DNA of 64,000 nt from assembly GCA_963717195.1 (NCBI GenBank), contig CAVQVR010000012.1, forward strand, positions 310,001 to 374,000. The letters are read 5' to 3'. Source of the stretch: JACDAE01 sp963717195 (GTDB lineage: Bacteria > Chloroflexota > Ktedonobacteria > Ktedonobacterales > Ktedonobacteraceae). Below, piece after piece: positions 33,551 to 43,506 of the stretch; position 1 is the first letter of the stretch; every line of letters starts with the position of its first letter. The notes beneath the pieces were generated by a model. It saw only the letters and a list, made by a program, of their open reading frames with translations, ran no database searches and had not been told where the DNA came from. The position numbers and the translations under genes are program-made.

Positions 33551-35071
33551 TTAAACTTGAACGAAGCTCCATTGCTGGTTATAACCGCCATTGTTGGACC
33601 ACTGAAGGACCGCCGCGCCAGCGGTGGTTGAGGCACCAGCGACATCGGCATAGAGTCCATTACTCTGGTTGACCAGGGAGTAGTAGCCATTGCCAGCCGA
33701 GACGATGTTCCACCACTGATTTGATCCATTAGTATCATTCCATTGATCTAGATGGGTGCCAGCACTCGTCGAGCCATTTGGATCATCAAGTAGCCGACCG
33801 CTATTGACGTTGATGAGCTTATAGCCGCCATTGACCGCGACAAAACTCCATTGTTGGTTGGCTCCGTTATTATTAGTCCATTGATCGACGATGCCGCCAT
33901 TGGCGGTTGAACCTCCGGCGATATCGAGCAATTGACCGCTGTTACGGTTTACAATCTTGTAATGGGCACCAGAAACAGGAGTAAAGCTGCCACCACCACC
34001 GCCGACGTTGGTGCTATACCCGACGGAGACGATGTTGGCCTGGACAGCATTATCCGCTGCATCCGTCGGGTAGCCAGCTGTCATGACCCCTTCGAAGAAG
34101 GATCCGATGGATCCATTGCTGTTGTCGCCCCCAGTTCCCAGAACAATGGCTCCTTCCTGGTGCATAGGCGCATAGCCGCCCCGGTTGGGTTCCGCTCCGC
34201 TGTACCAGGTGGTCAGACCACCCGCTTGCGCGTTGCCCCCCTTGACGGAATAGGTATTCTGTCCATTGTTCTTGACCAGGCCCGTAACAAACGTGCTGTT
34301 GTTGCCCTTGTTATTCAGATCGACCCCATTTGCTCCGGCAAAGAGTCCGTTTTCCATATCTGCCAGAACCCAGGGACCATTTCCTGAACAGGGAGGGAAC
34401 TGGCACCAGGTGCCGAAGTTGACCGCGTCCATGTGGCCGTTGCCGTTGTCTTTGTTATTCGTCTCGGCGTTGCCATAGTCGAAGCAGCACCGATTGTTGT
34501 AATGGGTGCCACTTGTCACCATGTACATGCCCTCCGGTGCACCATTCTTTGCGACGCCTGATGTAGAGTCGTCCCGGTAGCCGACGGCACCCGACACGTA
34601 GAGTCCATAGACCTTATGCCCACCAACCGTGAGCGGTAGTGCGGCGGCGTTCGCACCGTGATCCTGTCCGCCTTGCCCGCCCGGTCCCTCGATGGTGAGG
34701 TTGTTGCCCCGGCTAGACTGGTCATAGATCTCCGTGATCGTACATGACGTGCCAGCGCAGAACGTATCTTGCGTGGCGGCGTTGGCGTAGCCGCCCGCGG
34801 TCAAGGTGTTAATAGTGGTGGTCGCGGAATCCGACGCACGCTTGACTTGGTAAAGCCTCCCGTTATAGGCGGAGAAAAGCGCTCGCACGGTGCTATGTGC
34901 GGCGACACATGGGGTGCCAGCGGCAGCATAAATGTCGCAAGGCAGCGACCCGGCTGCCAGCGCTTCATGAATGTCCTGGTGGGAAACAAATACACTCCAG
35001 CCGACGGCAAGCAGGACAACCAGCGCAACAAGCAACCGTCCTAGTTTGTGTGATGGTTTTTGGGACATCAT
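33551..35071 (-). CDS. abfB: Secreted alpha-L-arabinofuranosidase (GH54) with ricin-type lectin domain
   Basis: A 506-residue secreted enzyme that releases arabinose from arabinoxylan or arabinan. A signal peptide and anchor-like helix are at 1-40. Residues 41-355 are GH54: CDIYAAAGTPCVAAHSTVRAL, YDQSSRGNNLT, CCFDYGNAETNNKDNGNGHM. The likely nucleophile is Glu240 (ADMENGLFAG) and the acid/base Asp316 (GTGGDNSNG), by comparison with the fungal enzyme. Residues 368-506 are a beta-trefoil with three QxW-like repeats (QWSFVAVNG, QWWNIVSAG, QQWSFVQV). Fungal relatives carry a CBM42 here instead. No operon partners are seen. Confidence 0.92.
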   Translation of the reverse strand: MMSQKPSHKLGRLLVALVVLLAVGWSVFVSHQDIHEALAAGSLPCDIYAAAGTPCVAAHSTVRALFSAYNGRLYQVKRASDSATTTINTLTAGGYANAATQDTFCAGTSCTITEIYDQSSRGNNLTIEGPGGQGGQDHGANAAALPLTVGGHKVYGLYVSGAVGYRDDSTSGVAKNGAPEGMYMVTSGTHYNNRCCFDYGNAETNNKDNGNGHMDAVNFGTWCQFPPCSGNGPWVLADMENGLFAGANGVDLNNKGNNSTFVTGLVKNNGQNTYSVKGGNAQAGGLTTWYSGAEPNRGGYAPMHQEGAIVLGTGGDNSNGSIGSFFEGVMTAGYPTDAADNAVQANIVSVGYSTNVGGGGGSFTPVSGAHYKIVNRNSGQLLDIAGGSTANGGIVDQWTNNNGANQQWSFVAVNGGYKLINVNSGRLLDDPNGSTSAGTHLDQWNDTNGSNQWWNIVSAGNGYYSLVNQSNGLYADVAGASTTAGAAVLQWSNNGGYNQQWSFVQV

Positions 35072-35775
35072 CGTTTTCCTTTTCCTTCCTTAGGTTCAGA
35101 ATTACTACGATGAAAACTTCTCTTTCCATTTCTGCGTTCCTCGCACGGAAAGATGGGAGTATTCTTGAAATACTATAGCTGCCAGCACCTCTTCCTGTCA
35201 AGGTAAATGGTAAATGACCCTGACGTTTTGATATGAGGAAAAACTCATCTATAAGAGCCAAAAAAGCATGTTCGAGGCATATTCTCAAAGAAACATACCG
35301 CCTTGTCCCTCTTTTTCGCAAAATACCAAGTTGTAGAAGATGCATTTCCAGCGAAGGGAATTTGGTTTTCGGTAGCTTTGTCCTTTGAATGTGGCTTTTC
35401 GGCTCTTTGTCGTGCTCATATGGATGCGCTTATCCTTATATCAAAATGTCAGAGAGTCCTACGCGCATGAGCGCATCAGATAGTACGAGAGCGCCGAAAT
35501 GGCTGTGTTGCAAAAAGAAAGCTGATCTGTTATGTTTGGCAGAAAAGAAGAAAGAAGAGAGCCATGATGACAGATCAACACCCATTCAAATGGTGTCATT
35601 TCCAAGCCGAGATCCTTCTTTTATGCGTGCGCTGGTACCTTCGGTACTCGTTGAGCCATGGGTCATCCCGAATTTTGCGAACGGGCGTTCAAGGAGGACC
35701 ACTAGCAAAAAAAAGACCTCCTGAGTTACACTAGGAATCAAAGAAAAACCGAAGAAGCTCAGGAGGGAAACATCA
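35072..35775. other. Intergenic, weak frames only
   Basis: No gene can be supported. Near the right end, ACCTCCTGAG (about 35721-35730) and CTCAGGAGGG (about 35756-35765) can pair just upstream of the transposase fragment, as at an IS end or regulatory hairpin. Confidence 0.45.
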
Positions 35776-36068
35776 TTGATGTCACTAGAGTATGGCAGAT
35801 CAGAAGAAAATCGGCAAGGGGAAGTTGGGCAAGAGCAAGAGATGATCGAGCGGCTGGCAAAGGGACTGGAGCCGCTTCTAGAGAGGCTGGACGCGTATCT
35901 AGATAAGCGATTAGTACGCACGTTGGTAGAAAGTGTGGCAGCGATCCTGGCGTTTCGAAATCCTAAACAGGGGTTGCATGTGAGTGAATTAGGAGCCTAC
36001 ATAAAAAATGGAGCACAAGCACCAGCAGGAACAAAAAAGCTGGAAAGGCTCCTGCACTCAGAAAAAAT
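35776..36068 (+). pseudogene. DDE transposase, N-terminal fragment
   Basis: The N-terminal part of a transposase: KRLVRTLVESVAAILAFRNP then GLHVSELGAYIKNG and PAGTKKLERLLHSE, a leader I associate with IS4/IS701-like elements of this lineage. At 36069 the sequence changes to the left inverted repeat of an ISL3 element, so everything after residue 98 is IS sequence. The DDE core is gone. Confidence 0.6.
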
Positions 36069-37895
36069 GGCTCTTCCGCAACTTCCGTGCTCAGCTCAGG
36101 CAGCCTTCAAAACTCGCTGTCGTAATAACTCAAAGCTTCCACGGCCGAACATAGGACATTTAATAAACTTCAATTTATTAATTTATCCTTCCACAGGCCC
36201 ATTGCTATATGGAAAAGTAAGAGCGGCTTTGACTGGATCGTACTCCTTTTGCAATCCTTCAGCGAACGTTTGAATATCAGGAATCTCACTCTCTAAGCAA
36301 GAGAGCAGCCAGGCGTCCAATTGCTCCCCCTGGCGCTTTCGTACCATTCCGACGAATTGTTGTGCTAAAGTATACGCCCGCGAGACATCTGGCTCTTGAA
36401 GGATGAAGGCGAGCGTATACCGCTTTTGCTGGTCTAAACGCTCTTGATCTTGAATCAGCAACCAGGAAAGATTCCCAGGAGAAGCTAGTGGCTCTTCAAG
36501 CAAGATGTGTTTCTCAGCTTCTTCGTGTGCGGATGGTGGATGAACCACGTTCTGTTGAGTTGTTTTCTCGATTTCTTCCTGGGGAGAGCAAAAAAGCGCT
36601 GCTTTCGCTCTTTTTCCTGCTCAGAAGACGTTCTGCCAGGTTTCCCGAAGTATTCCTGGTTACCAGGAATTCACTCCTTTCTATCCACCTGGATAGCCTT
36701 GCTCTTTGATTTCTTTGTAAAGAACACCTGCACTCGTGCAGCTATCCTGGGCTCGCTTCATCAGGTAAGGGATATATGGCTCGATTTGCCTTCTTCCGTG
36801 CCACGTGTATTTCCGTTCTGGAAAACCTCCCGCAGAGATATATTTCCGAACGGTTGTTTGGCTCCTATGAAGCTGTTCAGCAATGGCTTCAATACTCGCG
36901 CCCTGTTGATGCAGCCCAACCACTTCTTCATAGACAGCTAGCCTACGCAGACGCGATGCTTGAGAAGCAGCTCCTTCACTGCTACTGCGAGAAAGCTTGT
37001 ACCGAGGAAGTATGCTCACACCACAGGCTTTTTGCCGTTGTTTGAGGGAAGTATGCACCCGACCTACAACCCCTTGGAGGACCTCGCGCCAGTTTTTCAG
37101 GAGATGGCAGCGATCAACAATTTGACGAGCCTCTGACGCTCCTACACTTATGCCTCGTGCATACTCTTGAGAACGATCCCGGCTAATCCATTGGACAGCA
37201 GGATGTTCCTTCAACCAATCTGCTAGCACTGCGGCAGATCGCTCTGGAAGCAGATCAATTGGGCGATGGGTCTTCAAGTCAACCAGGATTGTTCCGTACG
37301 TGGCCCCACGCCGAAACGCAAAGTCATCTCCCCCCAGATGGGTCGGGGTAATGGCCAACCCGCTTCCAACTTGCTTGGCTAAACGCAAGAAGGTATCAGC
37401 ACTGGTTGCCATCCCTATCTGATTCAGCAGACGCGATCCCGCTTGTTCGCTGAGAGCCACTGCAAACAAGGTCAGGGTTGCTGTCAAACGGCTCGTTCTT
37501 TGACCATGCCACGGGACCACCTCTGGAAGCCGTTCGACAAACGTTTTTCGGCGGCAGTCCTGATTCTGGCAACGAAAGCGCCGAACAGGCAATTGGAGAC
37601 GCACCTTATACCCACTGATGGGTAAATCTTGGGGGGAACGAAGGGAATAACTGTGGATATGCTGTGATGGCTCTGCGCAATCTGGACAGACGGCGGTCTG
37701 AGCTGTAGAGATCGCCACCAGGACCAGCATGTTTTCCTCTGACTCAATCATCCTTTCCACATGAATATCACCCCAGGAAACAGGGAAACGAAACAAACTC
37801 TCTCACTCCTTCTGATTGGTAACGAGAAGATTTCCTCTTCTCTCTTTATTTACGAATCAGGGTTGTATCCTCAGCACGGAAGTTGCGGAAGAGCC
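36069..37895 (-). mobile_element. ISL3-family insertion sequence, decayed
   Basis: Terminal inverted repeats GGCTCTTCCGCAACTTCCGT plus GCTCAG (36069-36094) and its reverse complement at 37870-37895 match at 25 of 26 positions. The 1,827-bp interior is a single transposase gene with several lesions. I see no 8-bp target duplication (flanks GAAAAAAT and GTTTTGAT), so the surroundings have been rearranged. Confidence 0.85.
36096..37796 (-). pseudogene. ISL3 transposase, interrupted
   Basis: Long N-terminal frame (37796-36681): CPDCAEPSQHIHSYSLRSPQ (zinc finger), RRFRCQNQDCRRKTFVERLP, GGDDFAFRRGATYGTILVDL and VDRCHLLKNWREVL, all ISL3 hallmarks. It stops at GYPGG, followed by several stops and a frame change. 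The C-terminal part resumes (36548-36183): WLLIQDQERLDQQKRYTLAF... FPYSNGPVEG, then TAA in place of Gln, then INKLKFIKCPMFGRGSFELLRQRVLKAA to the native end at 36096. It is inactive as written. Counting the joined frames, length is normal for the family. Confidence 0.85.
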
Positions 37896-38126
37896 GTTTT
37901 GATAGAGTCACCAAATATGCCGGGAGGGGAGTTATCAGTTCCTAGAGGGCGTTTCCAAACTCTTAAGCAAAAAATTTCGTCTAACCGCCAGCATTATCAT
38001 CCAGAGTTGATCATTGGTGGTTTTCCCTCTCGCATCTGTGATTTTTGTTGCTTCTACACGTTCTAAAAAGAGATGGCTCTTTGATCCTTACAATCCGACC
38101 CAGATGGCTATTATAAGAAAGGTGGA

Positions 38127-41123
38127 ATGAGAATGCAGTATGAAGAGCGACAGGTGGGTGCGTATCGACTGCACAAATACCTGGAGCAGGGCATCATTGC
38201 GGATACGTACCTTGCTACACATCTACTCACGAAGCAACATGTCATCGTCAAAATGTTCCAAATTACCCTATCAGAAGAGCAGCGTGCACAATGCGTAGCA
38301 ACGATACGTACCTGCGCACAACTGGAACATCCTGCTCTTCTGCGCCCGCTGGATTTTGGCGAAGAGGACAACGTGGATACCACTTCTCTCTTTCTCGTCA
38401 TGGACACCTATGGCGAAACACTGCGCCAGCGCCACCCGCAGGGCCAACCATTTCCCCTGGATACCCTTGCCCTTTATGTCAGCCAGATCGCCAATGCCCT
38501 CCAGTTTGCCCATAATCACACGGTGTTGCATCTTAATCTCCGACCAGAACAACTCTTCGTCGGCCCGAATGGCAGGATTATGCTCGACATGACGAGCAGG
38601 CTACCCTCTTCGGCCATCCCCACCTTTCTTCCCCCAGATAAACGCTATACTCCGCATGAAGCAGCCGGTCCGGCCAGCGATCAATATGCACTGGCTATGA
38701 TCATTTACGAGTGGCTCGGCGGCACACTGCCTTTGGGTGACACAACGCGCGAAGCGATCAATACACGACGAAGCTTGCCAGTGCCTGGTGAACAGGCCCC
38801 CCTCATCTGGCCACGTGTCGAACACGTACTCCGTCAGGCTCTAGCCCTGGATCCAGCACAACGCTATGAGCATATCCAGACATTTGCCGATGCATTTCTC
38901 CGCGCCCTCAATATCGGCTCCGAAGCCGCCAGACTTCGACAGGAGATACACCGCCAGATCTCAGGTGGTGCAGACACATCATTTACAGTAGCAAGCTCCT
39001 TAACCATGGGCAATCGGCACACGACAGGAAACTGGCACAATCCATTTCGCTCCGGCTTCCACTACACACTCCATAGCATCCATACATTGGTATTCTCACC
39101 CGATAGCAAACAACTCGCATTTACCAGTTATGAGCCAGCCGTTTTTGTTGCAACGATCGCAGAGCCGGGCACGATCTTCACCTACCAGGGCCATATCGAT
39201 CAGGTCTCAGCAGTTGCATGGTCCCCTGATGGACAGACCATTGCTTCGCTCAGTTCAAATGCAACGGACGGCGAGATCCAGATCTGGGAAGCCGCAACGG
39301 GGAGACTTATCGCAACCTATCTCGTGCATCCTTCCACACATGTATTACAGTGGTCTCCTGATGGAAATTTCCTTGCCACTGGTGGTTGGGATCACACGGT
39401 ACACATCTTCCACCACTTGACTGGCAAAACCGTACTCACGTTTAGCAACCACACGAGTGCGGTAACATCACTCTCCTGGTCCCCTGATAACACACGTCTC
39501 GCTTCCGCAAGTTGGGAGGGTATACACGTCTGGGAAGTGACGACAGGCACGCTCATTTGCACCTATCGGGGACAGTATGGCGAGATCAAGGCGGTTGCCT
39601 GGTCCCCTGATGGAAGAATGGTTGTCTCGGGTGGCAGCGACATGACGATACATATCTGGCATGCAGCTACCAGGGCACCGCTCTTTCTCCATCGCCTCTC
39701 CTCTGCCACTATCACTGTGCTCGGCTGGTCTTCTGATGGAGAATATATTCTTGTAGGAACACGTGATAACACGATACAGGCAATTAATGTAAAAGATGGG
39801 GGCAGTGCCTTTCACTATCATGCCCATACAATCCATACCGAACACATGAATAGCATCGCATGGTCGCCCGACCTGAGCATTCTGGCTATTGGTGGAGAAG
39901 ATCGGCGTGTAGAGCTTGCAAATCGGACGAGTGGAAAAGTGTTGCTCTGTCGTGCCCCTGCAGTCCTTCTCGAAGAAATCGGCCAGGGCGAGGTCTCTCA
40001 ACAGGAGACGATGACAACGACTGATACCAGTTCCATCTCCAGCGGACAGACCACAACGATAACCACAACGACAACCACTCTTGTACCAGCAGCCCCCCCT
40101 GTGGTTCATACAACAACCAGACAACGCAGATCTGTCCGCGTGTGGGGCGGGAAAGATAGCCGGGATACGGTAATCTATTTTGAGCATAGAAGTGCCGTCA
40201 AACCATTGGCATGGTCCCCAGATAGTAGCCGTATCGCCTCGGGCGGGTATGATGGCAGTATGCACGTGTGGGATGCCGTGACGAGCACAACCATCTTTAT
40301 CTATCGTGGGCACCTGGATCCCGTAGTCGCCGTTGCATGGTCGCCTGATGGCACACGTCTGGCTTCCGGTTCGCTTGATCACACTGTGAAAGTCTGGGAT
40401 CTGTTCACCGGACGGGAAATTTTGACGTATCGTGGACATACAAACTTCGTGCAGGCAATTGCATGGTCGCCCGATAGTTCTCACATCGTTTCTGGCAGCG
40501 AGGATACTACTGTGCAAGTGTGGGATGCAAACACTGGTAAGACCATCCTGACTTACAGCGAACACACTGCTGCAATCAGCAGTGTGAATTGGTCCATTGA
40601 TGAGCAACACATTGCCTCGGGCAGCCATGATCAAACCGTGCATATCTGGGACGCGGCAACTGGAAACACCGTTTTTGTGTATCGCAAGCATACAGCAGCA
40701 GTACTGGCCGTTGCCTGGTCACCTGACGGAAAACGCATCGCTTCTGGTAGCGCTCATAAGTGGCGCAGCTATGAAGAGATTATCCACAAGCCAGATCACG
40801 AAGCAACACTGCATATCTGGACAGCGCCAGCAGGTCAAACAGCCACCATCCATGGGCAAGACGAACATCCAGGCATCCGCCATGATATGGATAGCATAAC
40901 CTGGTCGCCAGATGGGCAAATGATAGCGACATTGGGTATGCCGTATGCTCGGATCTACGATACCAATACAGGAGAAGCAATGGCCATGATCATGAACCCA
41001 CAACACGATAAGCAACCAGACAAGTTGCTAGCGGTCGCCTGGTCACCCAACGGGAGGCACATTGCCAGTAGCCTCAATAACGGCAGAGTCCAGGTGTGGC
41101 CTGCACGTGCACAATCAAGCTGA
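38127..41123 (+). CDS. Pseudokinase with 14 WD40 repeats
   Basis: A 998-residue protein. Residues 1-275 have the protein-kinase fold (YRLHKYLEQGIIADTYLATH, VIVKMF with Lys42, HLNLRPEQLFV, GPASDQYALAMIIYEWLGGTLP). The catalytic HRD is HLN (135-137) and the DFG position reads LDMTS, so phosphoryl transfer is doubtful. Residues 300-998 hold 14 WD40 units of the type AWSPDG..IASGS.D.TVHIWD, enough for two seven-bladed propellers. They are broken once by a Thr-rich loop (about 630-670). No transmembrane segment is seen. It may be a scaffold that assembles signalling partners. The start follows AAAGGTGG. Confidence 0.85.
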   Translation: MRMQYEERQVGAYRLHKYLEQGIIADTYLATHLLTKQHVIVKMFQITLSEEQRAQCVATIRTCAQLEHPALLRPLDFGEEDNVDTTSLFLVMDTYGETLRQRHPQGQPFPLDTLALYVSQIANALQFAHNHTVLHLNLRPEQLFVGPNGRIMLDMTSRLPSSAIPTFLPPDKRYTPHEAAGPASDQYALAMIIYEWLGGTLPLGDTTREAINTRRSLPVPGEQAPLIWPRVEHVLRQALALDPAQRYEHIQTFADAFLRALNIGSEAARLRQEIHRQISGGADTSFTVASSLTMGNRHTTGNWHNPFRSGFHYTLHSIHTLVFSPDSKQLAFTSYEPAVFVATIAEPGTIFTYQGHIDQVSAVAWSPDGQTIASLSSNATDGEIQIWEAATGRLIATYLVHPSTHVLQWSPDGNFLATGGWDHTVHIFHHLTGKTVLTFSNHTSAVTSLSWSPDNTRLASASWEGIHVWEVTTGTLICTYRGQYGEIKAVAWSPDGRMVVSGGSDMTIHIWHAATRAPLFLHRLSSATITVLGWSSDGEYILVGTRDNTIQAINVKDGGSAFHYHAHTIHTEHMNSIAWSPDLSILAIGGEDRRVELANRTSGKVLLCRAPAVLLEEIGQGEVSQQETMTTTDTSSISSGQTTTITTTTTTLVPAAPPVVHTTTRQRRSVRVWGGKDSRDTVIYFEHRSAVKPLAWSPDSSRIASGGYDGSMHVWDAVTSTTIFIYRGHLDPVVAVAWSPDGTRLASGSLDHTVKVWDLFTGREILTYRGHTNFVQAIAWSPDSSHIVSGSEDTTVQVWDANTGKTILTYSEHTAAISSVNWSIDEQHIASGSHDQTVHIWDAATGNTVFVYRKHTAAVLAVAWSPDGKRIASGSAHKWRSYEEIIHKPDHEATLHIWTAPAGQTATIHGQDEHPGIRHDMDSITWSPDGQMIATLGMPYARIYDTNTGEAMAMIMNPQHDKQPDKLLAVAWSPNGRHIASSLNNGRVQVWPARAQSS

Positions 41124-41137
41124 TATGCTCAGAATTC

Positions 41138-41239
41138 TCATTGAACTTTTCCCCTTGCAGCAACCGACCAGATGGCCTCCAGCTTTCCATCGCGGTATGC
41201 GTAATAGTCGTCATGCAAATTGATGGTCGTATCGATGTG
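41138..41239 (-). pseudogene. Relic of D-threonine-aldolase-like C-terminus
   Basis: The minus strand reads HIDTTINLHDDYYAYRDGKL then EAIWSVAARGKVQ-stop, matching the end of the enzyme at 21351 in 27 of 33 positions by eye. All of the gene before HID is missing. It lies back to back with a dehydrogenase relic. Confidence 0.85.
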
Positions 41240-41259
41240 ACAAGAACGACGTAAAGGGG

Positions 41260-41349
41260 CTGTTGAAGGATCGCATCGCACACCTTCTTGACTTTGTCGC
41301 AGGTAATCGGATGAACGTCACTAACCCGGAAGCCCTCAAGCGGATTTAA
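41260..41349 (+). pseudogene. Relic of 2-hydroxyacid dehydrogenase C-terminus
   Basis: The plus strand reads LLKDRIAHLLDFVAGNRMNV then TNPEALKRI-stop, similar to the end of the dehydrogenase at 19933-20913 (HLLAFVAGSRSNITNPEVF). The rest is absent. Its orientation relative to the aldolase relic is divergent, while in the intact locus the two ends converge, so inversion and deletion took place. Confidence 0.8.
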
Positions 41350-41494
41350 GGGCTTCGTACTATGGATTCTTCCTCACTGGTCGCTGTTTGGTATTTTAGC
41401 ATGGGGAGCGCTGATAATCCTATATAGGCTCGTTCCTGACCGCTTTCGATGCTATCATATCGAGAGAGGCACATGAAAAGAGAGGAGCAGCACT

Positions 41495-42349
41495 ATGTCA
41501 AATACCAGACACGTACAGACAGGTTTTGCAGAGATAAACGGTACAAAACTGTATTACGAGGTTGTAGGTGCGGGGCATCCATTCGTTCTCGTACATGGAC
41601 ACCTTCTGGATAGAAGGTCGTGGGATGACCAGTTCGCAGTCCTGGCACAACGATACAGGATCATCCGCTACGATCAGCGAGGCTTTGGCGCTTCAGGACT
41701 GATTACGAAAGGGGAGCCGTATTCTGATCGCCAGGATCTCTATGAGTTGATGCAATTCCTGAGCGTCGAGAGCGCCTATATTATGGGAGTCTCTGGAGGA
41801 GGTGCGCTGGCTATCGATTTTACGCTTGAGCATCCTGAGATGGTCGATGCGCTGATCCCAGTCACGGCAGGCGTAAGCGGATTTCAGCCATCGGAAGAAG
41901 TGATGCAAAAGCATCCAGATGTGGTACGTCTGTATACGAGCTTGAATGAAGCATTTGAGAAGCACGACATTGCGCAAGCAGTTGACATCTCGCTAGAATT
42001 GTGGACGGATGGGCCAGGTCGTCTTCCGGGCCAGGCAGATCCTGACGTGCGAGAGCGAGTACGCGAGATGACGACTCGCAACTGGGAGCGGCCAGATGGT
42101 GAGGCGCAGGCAGAGACGCCGACGGTACCATTAGAACCACCAGCTATTGGACGACTGTCGAAGATTGGAGTGCCGACCCTGGTCATCCTGGGAGAATTGG
42201 ATGGGCCAAATCCGCTGGATCAACTGGCAGCAGAGATCCCTGGAGCGAAAAAGGTGATCATGGCAGAGACAGCACATCATCCTTTTATGGAGAAGCCTGC
42301 CGAGTTCAACCAGATCGTGCTGGATTTTCTGGGATCACTAAAATCGTAG
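41495..42349 (+). CDS. Alpha/beta hydrolase
   Basis: A 284-residue alpha/beta hydrolase. The oxyanion loop is FVLVHGHLLDRRSW, the nucleophile elbow IMGVSGGGALA has Ser100, the acid is probably Asp in VILGELDGPNP and the catalytic His is in ETAHHPFMEKP (His261/262). The cap region (110-220) is helical. The substrate is unknown; the closest motif style is that of haloperoxidase or ester hydrolases. The ribosome site AGAGGAG lies nine bases before ATG. It has no operon partners. Confidence 0.88.
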   Translation: MSNTRHVQTGFAEINGTKLYYEVVGAGHPFVLVHGHLLDRRSWDDQFAVLAQRYRIIRYDQRGFGASGLITKGEPYSDRQDLYELMQFLSVESAYIMGVSGGGALAIDFTLEHPEMVDALIPVTAGVSGFQPSEEVMQKHPDVVRLYTSLNEAFEKHDIAQAVDISLELWTDGPGRLPGQADPDVRERVREMTTRNWERPDGEAQAETPTVPLEPPAIGRLSKIGVPTLVILGELDGPNPLDQLAAEIPGAKKVIMAETAHHPFMEKPAEFNQIVLDFLGSLKS

Positions 42350-42397
42350 CAGACAGGTAGCTTCCTATGGAGGAATAGGTGTGAATTTTCTCGCAAA

Positions 42398-42736
42398 CTA
42401 ATGAGGTGGCACAAACATCTGCAAGATGAGTAAGCAGGCCATACCGCTAAAGATTGTCAGCAGGACATTTTTTGTACGCCAGGCTACGAGTATCGCAAGG
42501 ATCCCCGCGATGAGCCGGATGTTGCTCAACGATACATCTAGTGAGCCATTGGAGAAGAACAGCGCGGGTGCGATGAGTGCTGACAGCACTGCGACTGGCA
42601 CGAAGCGGAGAGCCTGCTGCGCCATGGGCGAGAGCTGCATCTTGCCCATGAACACCATGAAGGACAGGCGAATACCCAGAGTCAGCAGTCCGATACTAAT
42701 GATGGTCACCCAAAGCAATCCCTGTGACATACCCAC
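42398..42736 (-). CDS. AzlD-family branched-chain amino acid transport protein
   Basis: A 112-residue membrane protein with four hydrophobic segments (LWVTIISIGLLTLGIRLSF, ALRFVPVAVLSALIAPALFF, IRLIAGILAILVAW, LLTIFSGMACLLIL). This is the small subunit that pairs with AzlC to export branched-chain amino acids. The gene begins three bases after the AzlC stop on the same strand, the usual azlCD order. Confidence 0.88.
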   Translation of the reverse strand: MGMSQGLLWVTIISIGLLTLGIRLSFMVFMGKMQLSPMAQQALRFVPVAVLSALIAPALFFSNGSLDVSLSNIRLIAGILAILVAWRTKNVLLTIFSGMACLLILQMFVPPH

Positions 42737-42739
42737 TCC

Positions 42740-43438
42740 TTACTCTCTAGACGTAGTTTTCTTCATCTCTAGAGTGAGACCGACAGCGATGCCAACCAGC
42801 GCGGCGAGCGCTATCCCTAGTTTCAGTGGTAATGCCATGACGAGCAGCGCGGTCAACGCGGAGCTCAGAGCGGCAGTTGCGCTCACGTGATCCTTGAGTG
42901 CTGGCACAACGAGAGCGATAAACGTGAGCGTAGATGCGAAGTCCAATGACCACGAAGCAGGAATGTGGCCGCCCAGGAAAATACCCGCAGCAGTACTCAG
43001 TTGCCAAGTCGTCCACAACGCCAGCTCGGCTCCCAGAAAATACCAGTGCTTCTGCATGTCGTCTCCGGGCTTCTGATAGTGCAAGATGGTCACCGCATAT
43101 GCCTCGTCGGTCAAGAGGTATGCCAGCAGCCACTTCCAGAGAGGATGGAGCTTGCTGGTGTAGGAAGACACCGACGCGCTGTAGAGCAGATGACGAATAT
43201 TCACGATAAAGGCAGTCATGATGACGACAAGCGAAGGCGTGCCCGCTGCAATGAGCTGGGCGATCACAAATTGCGCCGAACCCGCGAAAACGATGCATGA
43301 CATGGCTTGCGCGATACTCGCCGGAATGCCCGCACTGATCGCTGACACTCCATAGATCATCCCGAAAGGCAGTACCCCTAACAGGATTGGGAGTTCGTCT
43401 CTGATACCATGCAAAAATTCAGAATGTGACGTTGTCAT
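42740..43438 (-). CDS. AzlC-family permease
   Basis: A 232-residue membrane protein with the AzlC signature near the N-terminus: GIRDELPILLGVLPFGMIYGVSAI, CIVFAGSAQFVIAQLI, FIVNIRHLLYSASVS and YLLTDEAYAVTI. With AzlD it exports branched-chain amino acids and analogues such as azaleucine. I set the start at 43438 (MTTSHSEF); an upstream extension to 43504 has no ribosome site. Confidence 0.9.
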   Translation of the reverse strand: MTTSHSEFLHGIRDELPILLGVLPFGMIYGVSAISAGIPASIAQAMSCIVFAGSAQFVIAQLIAAGTPSLVVIMTAFIVNIRHLLYSASVSSYTSKLHPLWKWLLAYLLTDEAYAVTILHYQKPGDDMQKHWYFLGAELALWTTWQLSTAAGIFLGGHIPASWSLDFASTLTFIALVVPALKDHVSATAALSSALTALLVMALPLKLGIALAALVGIAVGLTLEMKKTTSRE

Positions 43439-43506
43439 AGCACCATTATAGAAGGTTATAGATATGAGATGAGCAGTAGAGCGAAATTCCAGAAGACACT
43501 GCACAA

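Noticed and set aside
36061..37903. 8-bp target duplication of the ISL3 element
   Set aside because: Flanking octamers GAAAAAAT and GTTTTGAT do not match.
36681..41123. Long frames on the opposite strand of the WD40 and GH54 genes
   Set aside because: They mirror the codon pattern of the real genes, lack ribosome sites and show no domain signatures.
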